From: Desulfobaculum xiamenense
GTDB lineage: Bacteria > Desulfobacterota > Desulfovibrionia > Desulfovibrionales > Desulfovibrionaceae
Reading direction: 5' to 3'
Length of the DNA stretch: 64,000 nt
Assembly: GCF_011927665.1 (NCBI RefSeq)
Contig: NZ_JAATJA010000002.1
Location: 310,001-374,000, forward strand
In this document: one piece after another, positions 34,338 through 42,905 of the stretch
Numbering within the stretch: position 1 is the stretch's first letter
Layout of the letters: each line of letters starts with the position of its first letter
Notes under the pieces: generated by a model
Told to the model about the DNA's origin: nothing
The model's database searches: none
Seen by the model: only the letters and a program-made list of their open reading frames with translations
Position numbers and translations under genes: made by a program

Positions 34338-34424
34338 ATGGATTTCTTCTGGTTCTTTCTCGGTTTGGTGATGGTGGGCCTGTGCATGTTCTACATTAAG
34401 CAGTCCTGGAAGAACGGCGAGTAG
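34338..34424 (+). CDS. Tiny membrane protein, 28 aa
   Basis: An AAGGAG site nine bases ahead of ATG opens a 28-codon frame: an aromatic hydrophobic helix (DFFWFFLGLVMVGLCMFYI) and the polar tail KQSWKNGE. It is followed 18 bp later by a terminator. Not recognised; the pattern resembles accessory single-helix subunits of membrane complexes. Confidence 0.65.
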   Translation: MDFFWFFLGLVMVGLCMFYIKQSWKNGE

Positions 34425-34442
34425 GTCTGTCGCGTCCGTATT

Positions 34443-34492
34443 TCCGAAAGGGGTCCGTTGGTTCGTCCGGCGGACCCTTTCGCTTTTTCTCC
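34443..34492 (+). terminator. Terminator after rlmD and the tiny membrane protein
   Basis: The stem CGAAAGGGGTCCG pairs with CGGACCCTTTCG with one bulged base, followed by CTTTTTC. Confidence 0.75.
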
Positions 34493-34579
34493 GTTCTGGC
34501 ACAATGACGCGGATGCGGCGTCCGACGGTTCGTGCCGCAGACTGCGCACTGTTTGCGCATGCATGAGGGAGGAAACGAC

Positions 34580-35164
34580 ATGGTCATCTGCTTCTTCGGG
34601 GATTCGCTGGTCAACGGCACGCGCGACGCGGAATGTCTCGGCTGGCCCGGACGCTTGTGCGCGCCGCATATCGCGGCGGGGCTGGACCTCACCTATTACA
34701 ACCTCGGCGTGCGCCGGGACGCCAGCGCCCAGATCCTCGCCCGCTGGCGGGGCGAGCTCGAACGCCGCGAATTGCAGGGCCTGCGCACCCGGTTGGTGTT
34801 CTCCTACGGCGTGGGCGATATGGCCATGGCAGGGTCCCGCCCCCGCGCCACGGCGGACGAGGCCGCAGAGAACACGCAGATCCTGCTTGAGGCCGCGCGC
34901 GGCTACGACACCCTTTTCGTGGGGCCGCCTCCGGTGTCCGATCCTGGCCACACGGCTCGCATATCCGAGCTGTCCATGCGCCTCGGCACCGTGTGCGCAC
35001 GCTTCGGCGTGCCCTACTTCGACATGGTGGGACGCCTTGGCGGTGATGCGCACTACATCGCCGACGTGCGCGCGTCGGACGGCATCCATCCGCGTTCCGC
35101 AGGTTACGCGCGCATGGCCCGCCTGCTGGTGGAGTGGCCCGGCTGGCGCGAGTGGTTCGACTAG
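34580..35164 (+). CDS. SGNH/GDSL-family hydrolase
   Basis: A 194-residue SGNH hydrolase, probably a cytosolic esterase or lipase-like enzyme. The nucleophile block is FFGDSLVNGT, the Gly of block II is in YYNLGVRRD, the block III position reads FSYGVGDMA (Asp rather than Asn after the Gly), and the C-terminal catalytic pair is ASDGIHP. No signal peptide. GAGGAAACGAC precedes the ATG; an in-frame ATG 7 codons earlier has no such site. The substrate is unknown. Confidence 0.85.
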   Translation: MVICFFGDSLVNGTRDAECLGWPGRLCAPHIAAGLDLTYYNLGVRRDASAQILARWRGELERRELQGLRTRLVFSYGVGDMAMAGSRPRATADEAAENTQILLEAARGYDTLFVGPPPVSDPGHTARISELSMRLGTVCARFGVPYFDMVGRLGGDAHYIADVRASDGIHPRSAGYARMARLLVEWPGWREWFD

Positions 35165-35179
35165 CTCTCGCAGGGGGGC

Positions 35180-35209
35180 TTGACAGCGGTGCCCACTGGC
35201 GGGTAGAGA
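35180..35209 (+). promoter_or_regulatory. Putative promoter of the trp leader
   Basis: TTGACA at 35180-35185 with TAGAGA at 35204-35209 (18-base spacer). Transcription would begin near 35215, almost at the leader ATG (35216), so the leader may be translated with little or no 5' untranslated region. Confidence 0.45.
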
Positions 35210-35215
35210 TCACGC

Positions 35216-35272
35216 ATGCGCAAGTGTCACATCGCTCTCACCTCCTGCTTTTCTTGGTGGTGGCTCTGGTAA
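35216..35272 (+). CDS. trpL: trp leader peptide, 18 aa
   Basis: An 18-codon frame ends Ser-Trp-Trp-Trp-Leu-Trp-stop: four Trp in the last five codons. This is the hallmark of an attenuation leader that senses charged tRNA-Trp. Its 3' end overlaps the first attenuator hairpin, and trpB follows. The ribosome-binding site is weak, and the predicted transcription start lies next to the ATG. Confidence 0.85.
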   Translation: MRKCHIALTSCFSWWWLW

Positions 35273-35360
35273 CAGAGCCGCGCGTGATGCTTTTGCGACA
35301 ATAAAAAACCGAAAGACAGACACATCAACCGCGGCAGTGCAGACTGGCCGCGGTTTTTTC
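35262..35360 (+). promoter_or_regulatory. trp attenuator (pause, antiterminator and terminator hairpins)
   Basis: Segment 1 (GGCTCTG, 35262-35268) pairs with segment 2 (CAGAGCC, 35273-35279). Segment 2/3 pairing is possible between GCCGCG (35277-35282) and CGCGGC (35330-35335). The terminator is AACCGCGGC (35327-35335) with GCCGCGGTT and a run of T to 35359. Ribosome stalling on the Trp codons would free segment 2 and block termination. Confidence 0.85.
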
Positions 35361-35404
35361 ATTTCTGGCGGCCGAGCTGCCCCGCGACCGGAAGGAGTAC
35401 GACA

Positions 35405-36610
35405 ATGACCATGCTTCCCAATGCGGACGGTTTCTTTGGCGAATACGGCGGCCAGTTTCTTCCTGCCGAGGTGCTTCCCGTCGTGGCCGAACTGGCCGAG
35501 GCCTACGAGCGCTACCGCGATGACGACGATTTCCTCGCCGACTTCAAGCGCCTGCTCAAGCACTTCTCGGGCCGTCCCACCCCGCTCTATTTCTGCGGCA
35601 ACCTGACCCGCCAGCTTGGCGGCGCGCGCATCTACCTCAAGCGCGAGGACCTGAACCACCTCGGCGCGCACAAGGTCAACAACACCATCGGCCAGATTCT
35701 GCTGGCCAAGCGTATGGGCAAGACCCGCATCATCGCCGAGACCGGTGCCGGTCAGCACGGCGTGGCCACCGCGGCCACCGCAGCGCTCATGGGCATGGAA
35801 TGTACGGTGTACATGGGTGCGGAGGACATCGAACGTCAGAAGCTCAACGTGTTCCGCATGGAGATGATGGGCGCGAAGGTCGTTCCGGCCATGAGCGGCC
35901 AGCGTACCCTCAAGGAGGCCGTGGACGAGGCCATCGCCGCATGGGTGGCCGACGCGGGCGAGAGCTTCTACCTGCTCGGTTCCGCCGTTGGTCCGCATCC
36001 CTATCCGGAGATGGTGCGCGACTTCCAGTCCGTCATCGGCCGCGAGGCCCGCAAGCAGATTCTCGAACTCGAAGGCCGCATGCCCGATTATCTGGTGGCC
36101 TGCGTGGGCGGCGGCTCCAACGCCATCGGCCTGTTCCATCCCTTCCTCGAAGACGAGGGCGTGCGCATGCAGGGCGTGGAGCCTGCCGGACGCGGTCTGA
36201 CCCCCGGCAATCACGCCGCCACTCTGAGCCTTGGCACCCCCGGCGTACTGCACGGTTTCAAGTCCTACGTGCTGCAGGACGACAAGGGCGAACCCGCCCC
36301 GGTCTACTCCATCTCTGCCGGTCTGGACTACCCCGGCGTCGGCCCCGAGCACAGCTACCTGAAGGACATCGGTCGCGCCGAGTACGTCTCCGCCTCCGAT
36401 GCCGAGGCTGTGCACGCGTTCTTCACCCTGTCGCGCTCCGAAGGTATCATTCCCGCGCTGGAATCCTCCCACGCGCTGGCGCAGGCCTTGAAGCTCGCCC
36501 CGACCCTCGGTCAGGACAAGATCGTCATCGTCAACCTCTCCGGACGCGGTGACAAGGACGTGGCCCAGATCCAGCGCATGCTGCACGAGGGCACCATCAC
36601 CGACCGCTAA
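35405..36610 (+). CDS. trpB: Tryptophan synthase beta chain
   Basis: A 401-residue PLP enzyme condensing indole with serine. It is of the TrpB1 type: [15 protein letters not shown], the PLP Lys in [28 protein letters not shown], and the phosphate loop [26 protein letters not shown] closes the active site. Length is standard. trpA does not follow; the gene stands alone between its own attenuator and terminator, so it may form a complex with a TrpA encoded elsewhere or salvage free indole. Confidence 0.95.
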   Translation: MTMLPNADGFFGEYGGQFLPAEVLPVVAELAEAYERYRDDDDFLADFKRLLKHFSGRPTPLYFCGNLTRQLGGARIYLKREDLNHLGAHKVNNTIGQILLAKRMGKTRIIAETGAGQHGVATAATAALMGMECTVYMGAEDIERQKLNVFRMEMMGAKVVPAMSGQRTLKEAVDEAIAAWVADAGESFYLLGSAVGPHPYPEMVRDFQSVIGREARKQILELEGRMPDYLVACVGGGSNAIGLFHPFLEDEGVRMQGVEPAGRGLTPGNHAATLSLGTPGVLHGFKSYVLQDDKGEPAPVYSISAGLDYPGVGPEHSYLKDIGRAEYVSASDAEAVHAFFTLSRSEGIIPALESSHALAQALKLAPTLGQDKIVIVNLSGRGDKDVAQIQRMLHEGTITDR

Positions 36611-36633
36611 TTTCGGCAGGAAGCACGACTGTG

Positions 36634-36672
36634 AACGGCCCCGTTCGCCATGTGGCGAGCGGGGCCGTTTTG
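36634..36672 (+). terminator. Terminator after trpB
   Basis: The stem AACGGCCCC with GGGGCCGTT, with a nested TTCGCC/GGCGA stem, is followed by TTT. Confidence 0.85.
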
Positions 36673-36682
36673 TGTCCAAAAG

Positions 36683-36885
36683 AAAGGCCTCCGGCGGCCG
36701 GGGCGCTGCCCCGGACCCCGGTCAAGGGGGTGACCCCCTTGACAATCCTCAGTAGGGCTTCGTCGCGCAAAGCCGCACGGTCTACCAAGGGCACCCACGG
36801 TTATCGCATGTCGGGGTTCCAAGGGGCCAGCGGCCCCTTGGCCGGCGGAGCCTACGGCTTGCATGTGGCAATGACCGAAACGGTC
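36683..36885 (+). repeat. Dispersed intergenic repeat, copy 4
   Basis: Nearly identical to copy 2 outside the variable hairpin. The sequence GGCCTCCGGCGGCCGGGG starts it, the 23-base palindrome is at 36721-36743 (AAGGGGGT arm), the GGGGCC/GGCCCC hairpin lies near 36823-36840, and it ends CTACGGCTTGCAT. It lies between convergent trpB and the cyclic-nucleotide-binding protein gene. Confidence 0.88.
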
Positions 36886-36923
36886 GGCCACAGCGATGAG
36901 CCGCTGCGCGGGGCGGCGGAGCG

Positions 36924-37556
36924 TCAGGCACCCTTGGTGCGCTCGGCGACCTTGTGGGCGAGGTCTTTGGTTTCGAGGAGGCGGATGGTCTTCTCGTGGT
37001 TGTCGTTCATGAAGAATTCGATGATTTTGTGCTGTTCGAGCATGGAGAGCGCCTTGTCGATGCTTTCCTTGTTCGTGTTGAAGGTGGCGGCGAGGGTGTT
37101 GAGGGTATCGAGGTAGTTGAAGGTGGTCACGCCGCCCTGCGCCATGAGTCCGAAGACGTTGCAGATGCCGATGAAGAGGTTGGGGACGCGCAGGGATTTG
37201 ACGGTGGCGGTCTTGAGCCGGTGGACCAGCACGTTGACCAATGTGGAGATGATGACGGGGGATTGCTTCAGGTATTCCTGAAAGTCGTACTTCTTGATTT
37301 CGACGACCTTGGAGTCCTCCAGCGCCACGGCGGTGGCGGTACGTTTCTCGTCATCGAGGAGGATGGCCATTTCCCCGAACATGGACGGCGGGCGCAGGTG
37401 CGCGAAGACCTTCTTCTTGCCGTCCATCTCCTTGGAGATCTCGACCATGCCTTCCTTGAGCAGATAGGCCGTGTCGCCGCGCGTGCCTTCTGAGAAGATC
37501 ACGGAATAGCGCAGGAAGTTTTTGACCAGAAAGGAGCCTTTCGACGGGTTGCCCAT
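36924..37556 (-). CDS. Cyclic-nucleotide-binding-domain protein (CRP/FNR-like)
   Basis: A 210-residue protein. Residues about 10-120 form a cyclic-nucleotide-binding beta-barrel (VIFSEGTRGDTAYLLKEGMVEI, MFGEMAILLDDEKRTATAVA, where the Arg of the phosphate cassette is kept). Residues about 140-200 look like an unusual helical C-terminus (FNYLDTLNTLAATFNTNKESIDKALSMLEQHKIIEFF) that may be a winged-helix variant rather than a standard CRP helix-turn-helix. The start has a weak GGGGG-type site. Ligand unknown. Confidence 0.8.
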   Translation of the reverse strand: MGNPSKGSFLVKNFLRYSVIFSEGTRGDTAYLLKEGMVEISKEMDGKKKVFAHLRPPSMFGEMAILLDDEKRTATAVALEDSKVVEIKKYDFQEYLKQSPVIISTLVNVLVHRLKTATVKSLRVPNLFIGICNVFGLMAQGGVTTFNYLDTLNTLAATFNTNKESIDKALSMLEQHKIIEFFMNDNHEKTIRLLETKDLAHKVAERTKGA

Positions 37557-37699
37557 GCCTGCCCCCGGAAGAGAGTGTGAGCGCGGAGCGATGCCGATCC
37601 GCAATCTTCTGTATACGGCCTTTCCCGCTTGCGGACAACGTTTGTGCGCCGCGAAGTGGGAACAGGCGGAATGCTGGATTTGGCGGGACTTTCGGCCTT

Positions 37700-38380
37700 T
37701 CAGTCCACTTGTTCGCCAATGCCGAACTGTGCGGCAAGGCGCAGGGTGCGCGCCGGACCGCCGCCGTTGGCGAAGCGTTGCACGAGGGCTTCGAGGTCCT
37801 CGATGGTGTCGATGTCGTCGACGGCGGGCAGAAGATGCACCGCGCGCCCTGCGTGGGCGAAGGAATCGAGGGTGGTGGCGAGAACTTCCGGGGTGCTCCA
37901 CTGCATGTTCTCGAAGATTTCTGGGGCGAAGGCGTCGCGCTTGAAGGCGATGAGGGAGTAGCCGCCGTCTGGGGACGGGGCGATGGCCGCTCCGACGGAC
38001 GTGGCCTGCGCGAGGGCTTCGGCGACGAGGGACGAGGGCATGTGCGGGGCATCGCTGCCGGTGAGCACGGCTGCTTCGCGGCCATCGGCGAAGGCGTCGG
38101 CGAAGGCGTTTGCCATGCGTTGGCCGAGGTCGTCTCCGCGTTGGTCCATGTAACCCACGCTCTGGCCAAGCCATGTGCGGTAGCGCCGGGACGAGGCCGC
38201 CGGATCGCAGCAGGCGATGACGTGCAAGCCCGAGGCGAGGAGCGCGTCGCGCTGGTCGCGGGCGAAGGCGTCGTAGAGGCGCATGGCGCGGTCGTCACCG
38301 ATGGCGGCGGCGAGGCGTGTCTTGACTCTGCCCGGTTCGGGCAGTTTGACGAAGAAGAGGGCGGCAGCGGGGCGGCTCAT
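37700..38380 (-). CDS. Glycosyltransferase-like protein, TIGR04282/DUF2064 family
   Basis: A 226-residue nucleotide-diphospho-sugar transferase-like protein: LFFVKLPEPGRVKTRLAAAIGD at the N-terminus, RGDDLGQRMANAF, VLTGSDAPHMP and PSPDGGYSLIAF. The family is often annotated as arsenosugar-biosynthesis glycosyltransferase, although few members are characterised. Its start overlaps the stop of the following TIGR04283-like gene by 4 bp (ATGA), so the two are coupled. Confidence 0.82.
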   Translation of the reverse strand: MSRPAAALFFVKLPEPGRVKTRLAAAIGDDRAMRLYDAFARDQRDALLASGLHVIACCDPAASSRRYRTWLGQSVGYMDQRGDDLGQRMANAFADAFADGREAAVLTGSDAPHMPSSLVAEALAQATSVGAAIAPSPDGGYSLIAFKRDAFAPEIFENMQWSTPEVLATTLDSFAHAGRAVHLLPAVDDIDTIEDLEALVQRFANGGGPARTLRLAAQFGIGEQVD

Positions 38381-39117
38381 GGGCGTTTCTCCGTTGTGGT
38401 GCGTCCGAAGGAGTAGAAGGCGGCCAGTCTGTGCGCGGAGATTCCGGCGTGGTAGGCGAGGCGCAGCGCCCAGTTGCGCAGCGTGCAGCGCAGGAGGCCT
38501 TCCTCGCGCCAGCGCCGGGCCGAGGTGGTCACTGCGGCGTCGAGGATGCGGATGCGGTCCGCGCGCCTGCGGATGCGCGTCATGATTTCGAGGTCCTCCA
38601 TGAGCGGCATGTCCCGAAAGCCACCGATGGCGAGAAAGTAGTCGCGCAGGAAGAACTGGGCCTGATCGCCGTAGGGTGCGCGGGTGAGCTGCGAGCGCAG
38701 GTTGGCCACGGCGGCGATGAGGCGCATTCCGGGGGAATCGGTGTCGAAGCGCAGGGTGAACGCGCCGCCCACGCAGCCGTCCGTAGCGGCTTGCGTGACG
38801 AGGGACAGGGCGTCCTGCGGCAGGCGTGTGTCGGCGTGCAGGAAGAGCAGAATGTCGCCCGAGGCGGCCTGTGCGGCGGCGTTCATCTGCCGCGCCCTGC
38901 CGCGCGGGGCGAGGAGGGTTTTAATCTCTTTATGGCGCAGGGCTTTTATTGTATCCCCGTTTTCTGACCCGTCCACCATGAGGATTTCCGCCGTTCCGGC
39001 GGGCGACAGGGCGAGGACGTGCTCGACGAGCGCGTTTGCCCCCTCGGCCTCGCGAAGGACGGGGATGATGATCGAGACGGCTGGATGTTCGGGTGCCCAT
39101 GCGCTTTCTTCATGCAT
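38377..39117 (-). CDS. Family 2 glycosyltransferase, TIGR04283-like
   Basis: A 246-residue GT-A glycosyltransferase: AVSIIIPVLREAEGANALVEHV, the nucleotide-binding LMVDGSENGDT, and LLFLHADTRLPQDAL (DxD-like HAD). GGFRDMPLMEDLEIMTRIRR holds the acceptor-side ED motif. No membrane anchor is visible. The preferred start is the ATG at 39117; another ATG lies further out. It is coupled to the TIGR04282-like gene, the usual pairing for these families. Confidence 0.82.
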   Translation of the reverse strand: MHEESAWAPEHPAVSIIIPVLREAEGANALVEHVLALSPAGTAEILMVDGSENGDTIKALRHKEIKTLLAPRGRARQMNAAAQAASGDILLFLHADTRLPQDALSLVTQAATDGCVGGAFTLRFDTDSPGMRLIAAVANLRSQLTRAPYGDQAQFFLRDYFLAIGGFRDMPLMEDLEIMTRIRRRADRIRILDAAVTTSARRWREEGLLRCTLRNWALRLAYHAGISAHRLAAFYSFGRTTTEKRP

Positions 39118-39181
39118 GGCCCTGTCATAGCGCCGCAGAACAGTGCTGTAAATGCGATGATTGTCGCATTGGGAGGCCATG

Positions 39182-39658
39182 ATGGGCAGGCCGGAGCGGC
39201 TTACCGGGGATTCCGGGAAAATCTGGGGCATCCTGCGCAGGGCGCGGGTGCTGCGCCTTGGCCTGTGCGACGCCGGGCGGCCCTACGTGGTCCCGGTGTG
39301 CTTTGGCTGCGGCGAGGGCTGCCTGTATGTGCACTCCGGGCCGCATGGCCGCAAGATGGACATTCTGCAGGCCAATCCGCAGGTGTGCTTCGAGGTGGAC
39401 GTGGATTGCGAGCCCATGGCCGGAGCGACGCCCTGCGCATGGAGCATGCGCTACGCGAGCGTCGTCGGCTTTGGCACGGCGCATGTCGTATCCGGGCGCG
39501 AAGAGATACTTCGCGGCCTGCGCGCCGTGATGGCCCAGTATGCGAAGGAAACGTTCCGGGACGAGGATTTCCCGGAGAAGACATGTGAACGCATTGCGGT
39601 GGTGCGCATCGACATCGAGAGCATGACCGCGAAGCTCAACGGATGGAACGAATCATGA
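39182..39658 (+). CDS. Pyridoxamine 5'-phosphate oxidase-like flavin-binding protein
   Basis: A 158-residue split-barrel protein of the pyridoxamine-phosphate-oxidase-like / NimA-like group: ARVLRLGLCDAGRPYVVPVCFG, LYVHSGPHGRKMDIL and VCFEVD near the middle. It probably binds flavin or heme; no substrate can be named. GGGAGG precedes two adjacent ATG codons; the second has better spacing. Its stop overlaps the purU start (ATGA). Confidence 0.8.
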   Translation: MGRPERLTGDSGKIWGILRRARVLRLGLCDAGRPYVVPVCFGCGEGCLYVHSGPHGRKMDILQANPQVCFEVDVDCEPMAGATPCAWSMRYASVVGFGTAHVVSGREEILRGLRAVMAQYAKETFRDEDFPEKTCERIAVVRIDIESMTAKLNGWNES

Positions 39659-40518
39659 AAAACGACAATATCGCCCGACTGCTCATCTCCTGCCCGGATC
39701 GGCCGGGCATCGTGTCCGCCGTGAGCAGTTTCCTCTATTCCCACGGCGTGAACATCACGGAACTCGCTCAGCACTCCACGGACCCCGAGGGCGGCGACTT
39801 CTTCATGCGCCTCGAATTTCAGACGCCGTACATGGACGTCTCCGCCTCCACGCTGGAGAAGGCCTTCGACGAGGTCGTGGCGGAGCGCTTCGGCATGAAC
39901 TGGCGCATCAGCTACGCCAAGCCGCGCAAGAAGACGGCCATCCTCGTCTCCAAGTTCGACCACGCGCTGTATGAACTGCTGTGGCTGTGGAAGCGTGGTA
40001 AGCTCCAGACGGACATTTCCATGGTCATCAGCAACCATGACGACCTGCGTGCGCCCGTGGAGGCCTTCGGCATCCCGTTCCACCACGTTCCCGTGGACCC
40101 CGCCAACAAGGAGGCCAGCGAGGAGCGCATCGTGGAGCTTTTGGAGGGCAACGCCGATTTGGTGGTGCTCGCCCGCTACATGCAGATTCTCTCCGGGGAG
40201 CTGGTCAGCCGCTATCCCCGCCGCATCATCAACATCCACCACTCGTTTCTTCCCGCCTTCGCGGGTGCCGATCCCTACCGGCAGGCCCACGACAAGGGCG
40301 TGAAGGTTATCGGCGCGACGGCGCACTACGTGGTGGAGGAGCTGGACGCCGGTCCCATCATCGAACAGGACGTGGCCCGCGTGACCCATCGCCACAGCGT
40401 GGAGGACCTGAAGGACCTCGGCCGAGACCTCGAACGGCAGGTGCTGGCCCGTGCGGTGAAGTGGCATCTGGAGGACCGCATTCTCCTTTACGGCAACCGC
40501 ACTATCGTCTTCAAGTAG
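39655..40518 (+). CDS. purU: Formyltetrahydrofolate deformylase
   Basis: A 287-residue enzyme that releases formate from 10-formyltetrahydrofolate. An N-terminal ACT-type domain (LLISCPDRPGIVSAVSSFLYSHGVNI) precedes the formyltransferase-fold catalytic domain with MVISNHDD, INIHHSFLPAFAGADPY and GATAHYVVEELDAGPII. The catalytic Asn, His and Asp are in place. Length is normal. It overlaps the upstream flavoprotein gene and ends in a strong terminator. Confidence 0.95.
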   Translation: MKNDNIARLLISCPDRPGIVSAVSSFLYSHGVNITELAQHSTDPEGGDFFMRLEFQTPYMDVSASTLEKAFDEVVAERFGMNWRISYAKPRKKTAILVSKFDHALYELLWLWKRGKLQTDISMVISNHDDLRAPVEAFGIPFHHVPVDPANKEASEERIVELLEGNADLVVLARYMQILSGELVSRYPRRIINIHHSFLPAFAGADPYRQAHDKGVKVIGATAHYVVEELDAGPIIEQDVARVTHRHSVEDLKDLGRDLERQVLARAVKWHLEDRILLYGNRTIVFK

Positions 40519-40550
40519 ACGGTACTCCAGCAGACGCGCGAATCACGAAC

Positions 40551-40586
40551 GAAAGGGGCCGGAAGCATCGCTTCCGGCCCCTTTTC
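40551..40586 (+). terminator. Terminator after purU
   Basis: A 15-bp perfect stem AAAGGGGCCGGAAGC with a 3-base loop and TTTT. Because the A run lies on the other side too, it can also serve the convergent MBL gene. Confidence 0.9.
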
Positions 40587-40610
40587 GCGTGGCGTGGAAA
40601 TCTCTGGGAA

Positions 40611-41378
40611 TCAGCCGAGGCGCAGGCTGTCACCGGCTTCGGGCATACAGGCGTTGATGTCCGTCGCCGTGGCGAGCAGGGCGCGGATTTCGTCGGTACG
40701 GCCATGACGCACGCGGCGGTTGACGTGGACGATGGCCAGCCGCTTGGCTTCGGCCTTGCGGGCGAAGTCGATGGCTCCGGGAATGGTACCGTGGCCCTCG
40801 GTGTCCAGTTCGAGGCTGAAGGCCTCCTGCGCCACGAGGTCGCAGCCCGTGGCGAGGGCGAGGGTTTCCGGCGTGGGGCGGCCGTCGCCGCTGTAGAACA
40901 CGGCGCGTTCGCCGTCGTCCACGCGCACGGCGAGGCAGGGTTGGCCGTGGCCGCCGAAGGCGGTGTTCCAGTTCAGCCCGCAGGCCGTGAAGGGACGGCC
41001 CGGTTCGGCCTCGATGTAGTGGACAGGGAAGCGCATGCGCTCGCGAAAGCGCGGATAGGCGGCGTCCATGGCCTGCGTCAGGGCCGCTTCCACTCCCGGA
41101 CCGCCGATGACCGTGAGCGGACGCGTGCGGTCCTCCTCCCAGAAGCGCAGATACAGGAGCGGCACGCCGAAGAAGTGGTCGCCGTGGAAGTGCGATATCC
41201 ACAGACAGTCGAGATCGAGGGGGGCGCGGGCCGTGCGCCAGAAGGCGTGCGCGGCGGTGAAGCCGCAGTCCAGAAGTGCGGTGACGGGGCCGTTCGCCCC
41301 GTTGGCTTCGAGCAGGATCGAGCAGTTGGGGATGCGTTCGTCGAACGCCTCGCCGACACCCGTGAACGTGACGAGCAT
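40611..41378 (-). CDS. Metallo-beta-lactamase-fold hydrolase (RNase Z-like)
   Basis: A 255-residue MBL-fold protein with the metal motif ISHFHGDHFFG (HxHxDH), a later YSGDGRPTPE (metal Asp region), and C-terminal IVHVNRRVR (His). It resembles ribonuclease-Z-type MBL proteins, but the short length and lack of a clear exosite make tRNA processing uncertain. GGAGG precedes the ATG. It is downstream of the PLP decarboxylase on the same strand (91 bp). Confidence 0.8.
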   Translation of the reverse strand: MLVTFTGVGEAFDERIPNCSILLEANGANGPVTALLDCGFTAAHAFWRTARAPLDLDCLWISHFHGDHFFGVPLLYLRFWEEDRTRPLTVIGGPGVEAALTQAMDAAYPRFRERMRFPVHYIEAEPGRPFTACGLNWNTAFGGHGQPCLAVRVDDGERAVFYSGDGRPTPETLALATGCDLVAQEAFSLELDTEGHGTIPGAIDFARKAEAKRLAIVHVNRRVRHGRTDEIRALLATATDINACMPEAGDSLRLG

Positions 41379-41469
41379 GGACGCCTCCGCGTGAAGGGGT
41401 GGGGCGGACCATCCGGCCCGCCCCGAAAGGGGGTTCGCGCGGCGCAGCGCTGTGCCCGCGCGTGGATGG

Positions 41470-42819
41470 CTATTCCCAGAAGCGCAGCACGTCTTCGGGG
41501 CGCTCGCGGCGCTTGAGGACGATGACGCCGCCAGTTGCGTCCGGGCTGTCGAAGCCGAGCACTGCGGGCACGGCGCGCGAGTTGTAGCGCGACCACATGG
41601 ACAGGGTATACGCGCCGGTGTCGTGGATGATGATCCAGTCGCCGGGTTCGATCTCGGGCAGCACCACGTCGCGTCCGGGCAGGTCACCCGCGAAGCACAG
41701 GGGACCCGCGATGCGGTAGGGCCGCTCGCCGCCGCTCTTGAGGCTGCCGTCCGGGGCGCAGACGGTGAAGGCGTGGTGCCAGTCGCCGGGGTTGTAGCAT
41801 TTGCGCAGGAACATGTCCGCGCCGAGGTGGATCACGGCGGTGCGGATGTCGCCCTGCGGCTTCACGTATTCCACGCGGCTGGCGGCGAAGCCCGCATTGG
41901 CGTGTACGGCGCGGCCGAATTCGGTCATGAGTCGGTAGCGGCCCGAGAAGAGTTCCGGGCAGCGCTCGCGAAGCGCCGCGGCGTAGCGGGTGAAGTCCGG
42001 GGCGTCGAAGCCGTCCTGACCGTAGTCCGCAGGCAGGCCGCCGCCCATGTCGAAGGTGCGGATGCGCCCGCCGGTGGCCGCGTTGACCTCTTCGACGAAA
42101 TCGAGCACCGCGCGAATGCCGGTGACAATCTGGTCCATGGGGCAGCCCTGCGAGCCGACGTGTACGTGCACGCCCGTGAGCCACGGATTCTTCGCGTAGG
42201 CCTCGGCCAGTTCGCTCCGGAAGACCTTGAGCGGCACGCCGAACTTGGAGTATTCCGCCGCCACGGAGGTCGCGCCGATGGTGCCGCTGCCCACCTGCGG
42301 GTTGATGCGGATGCCGAAGCCACCGGTGGGGGCGCTATTCCGTTCGGCCACCATGGCGGCCACGCGTTCGACTTCCTGCAGGTTGTCCATGTTGAGGTGC
42401 ACGCCGAGGTCGATGGCGCGCCCAAGCTCGCGGACGGTCTTGGCCGGGGAGTCGAACACGATGCGCTCCGGCGTGAAGCCGCTGGAGAGCGCCAATTCGA
42501 ACTCCGGCTCCGATGCGGCTTCGAGGCCGAGGAGCGGACCCGTGCCCGGTTTGGAAAGGGTTTCGATGTGCCGGAGAACCTTGCGCAGGGGATTGGCCTT
42601 GACGGCCACCGCGTGCAGGGTGTCTGCGGGGAAGGCCTCGCCCAGTTCGCGAACGCGCTCTTCGATGAGCGAGAGGTCGTGGAACAGGACGCTTGTATCC
42701 TCGTCGCGCACGGCCCCGGCCTCAAGGGCGCGGACGAGCGCGAGCGACATTGCAGTGGGGGAGAGTCTCTTTCGCATGCGGCGGGTATACAACGGGCCGT
42801 CGCGGAAGGGAACAGGCAT
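41470..42819 (-). CDS. PLP-dependent decarboxylase, LysA/ornithine-type (fold III)
   Basis: A protein of about 449 residues of the alanine-racemase-fold decarboxylases (diaminopimelate, ornithine, carboxynorspermidine). The PLP Lys lies in HAVAVKANPLRK; HVGSQ, FDMGGGLPADYG and TEFGRAVHANAG follow, and the C-terminal CFAGDLPGRDVVLPE and DTGAYTLSMWSRYNS regions complete the active site. The second motif reads TEFGR instead of TEPGR, which sets it apart from classic LysA. Two starts, 42819 and 42777, are plausible, both with weak sites. Substrate unassigned. Confidence 0.82.
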   Translation of the reverse strand: MPVPFRDGPLYTRRMRKRLSPTAMSLALVRALEAGAVRDEDTSVLFHDLSLIEERVRELGEAFPADTLHAVAVKANPLRKVLRHIETLSKPGTGPLLGLEAASEPEFELALSSGFTPERIVFDSPAKTVRELGRAIDLGVHLNMDNLQEVERVAAMVAERNSAPTGGFGIRINPQVGSGTIGATSVAAEYSKFGVPLKVFRSELAEAYAKNPWLTGVHVHVGSQGCPMDQIVTGIRAVLDFVEEVNAATGGRIRTFDMGGGLPADYGQDGFDAPDFTRYAAALRERCPELFSGRYRLMTEFGRAVHANAGFAASRVEYVKPQGDIRTAVIHLGADMFLRKCYNPGDWHHAFTVCAPDGSLKSGGERPYRIAGPLCFAGDLPGRDVVLPEIEPGDWIIIHDTGAYTLSMWSRYNSRAVPAVLGFDSPDATGGVIVLKRRERPEDVLRFWE

Positions 42820-42905
42820 AAGGCTGGACCCGGCGCGCCAGAGATTGTACACGGGCCTCTCCGGCTGTGCCGGATTCATCACGACAGCAACGAACGGAAT
42901 CATAC

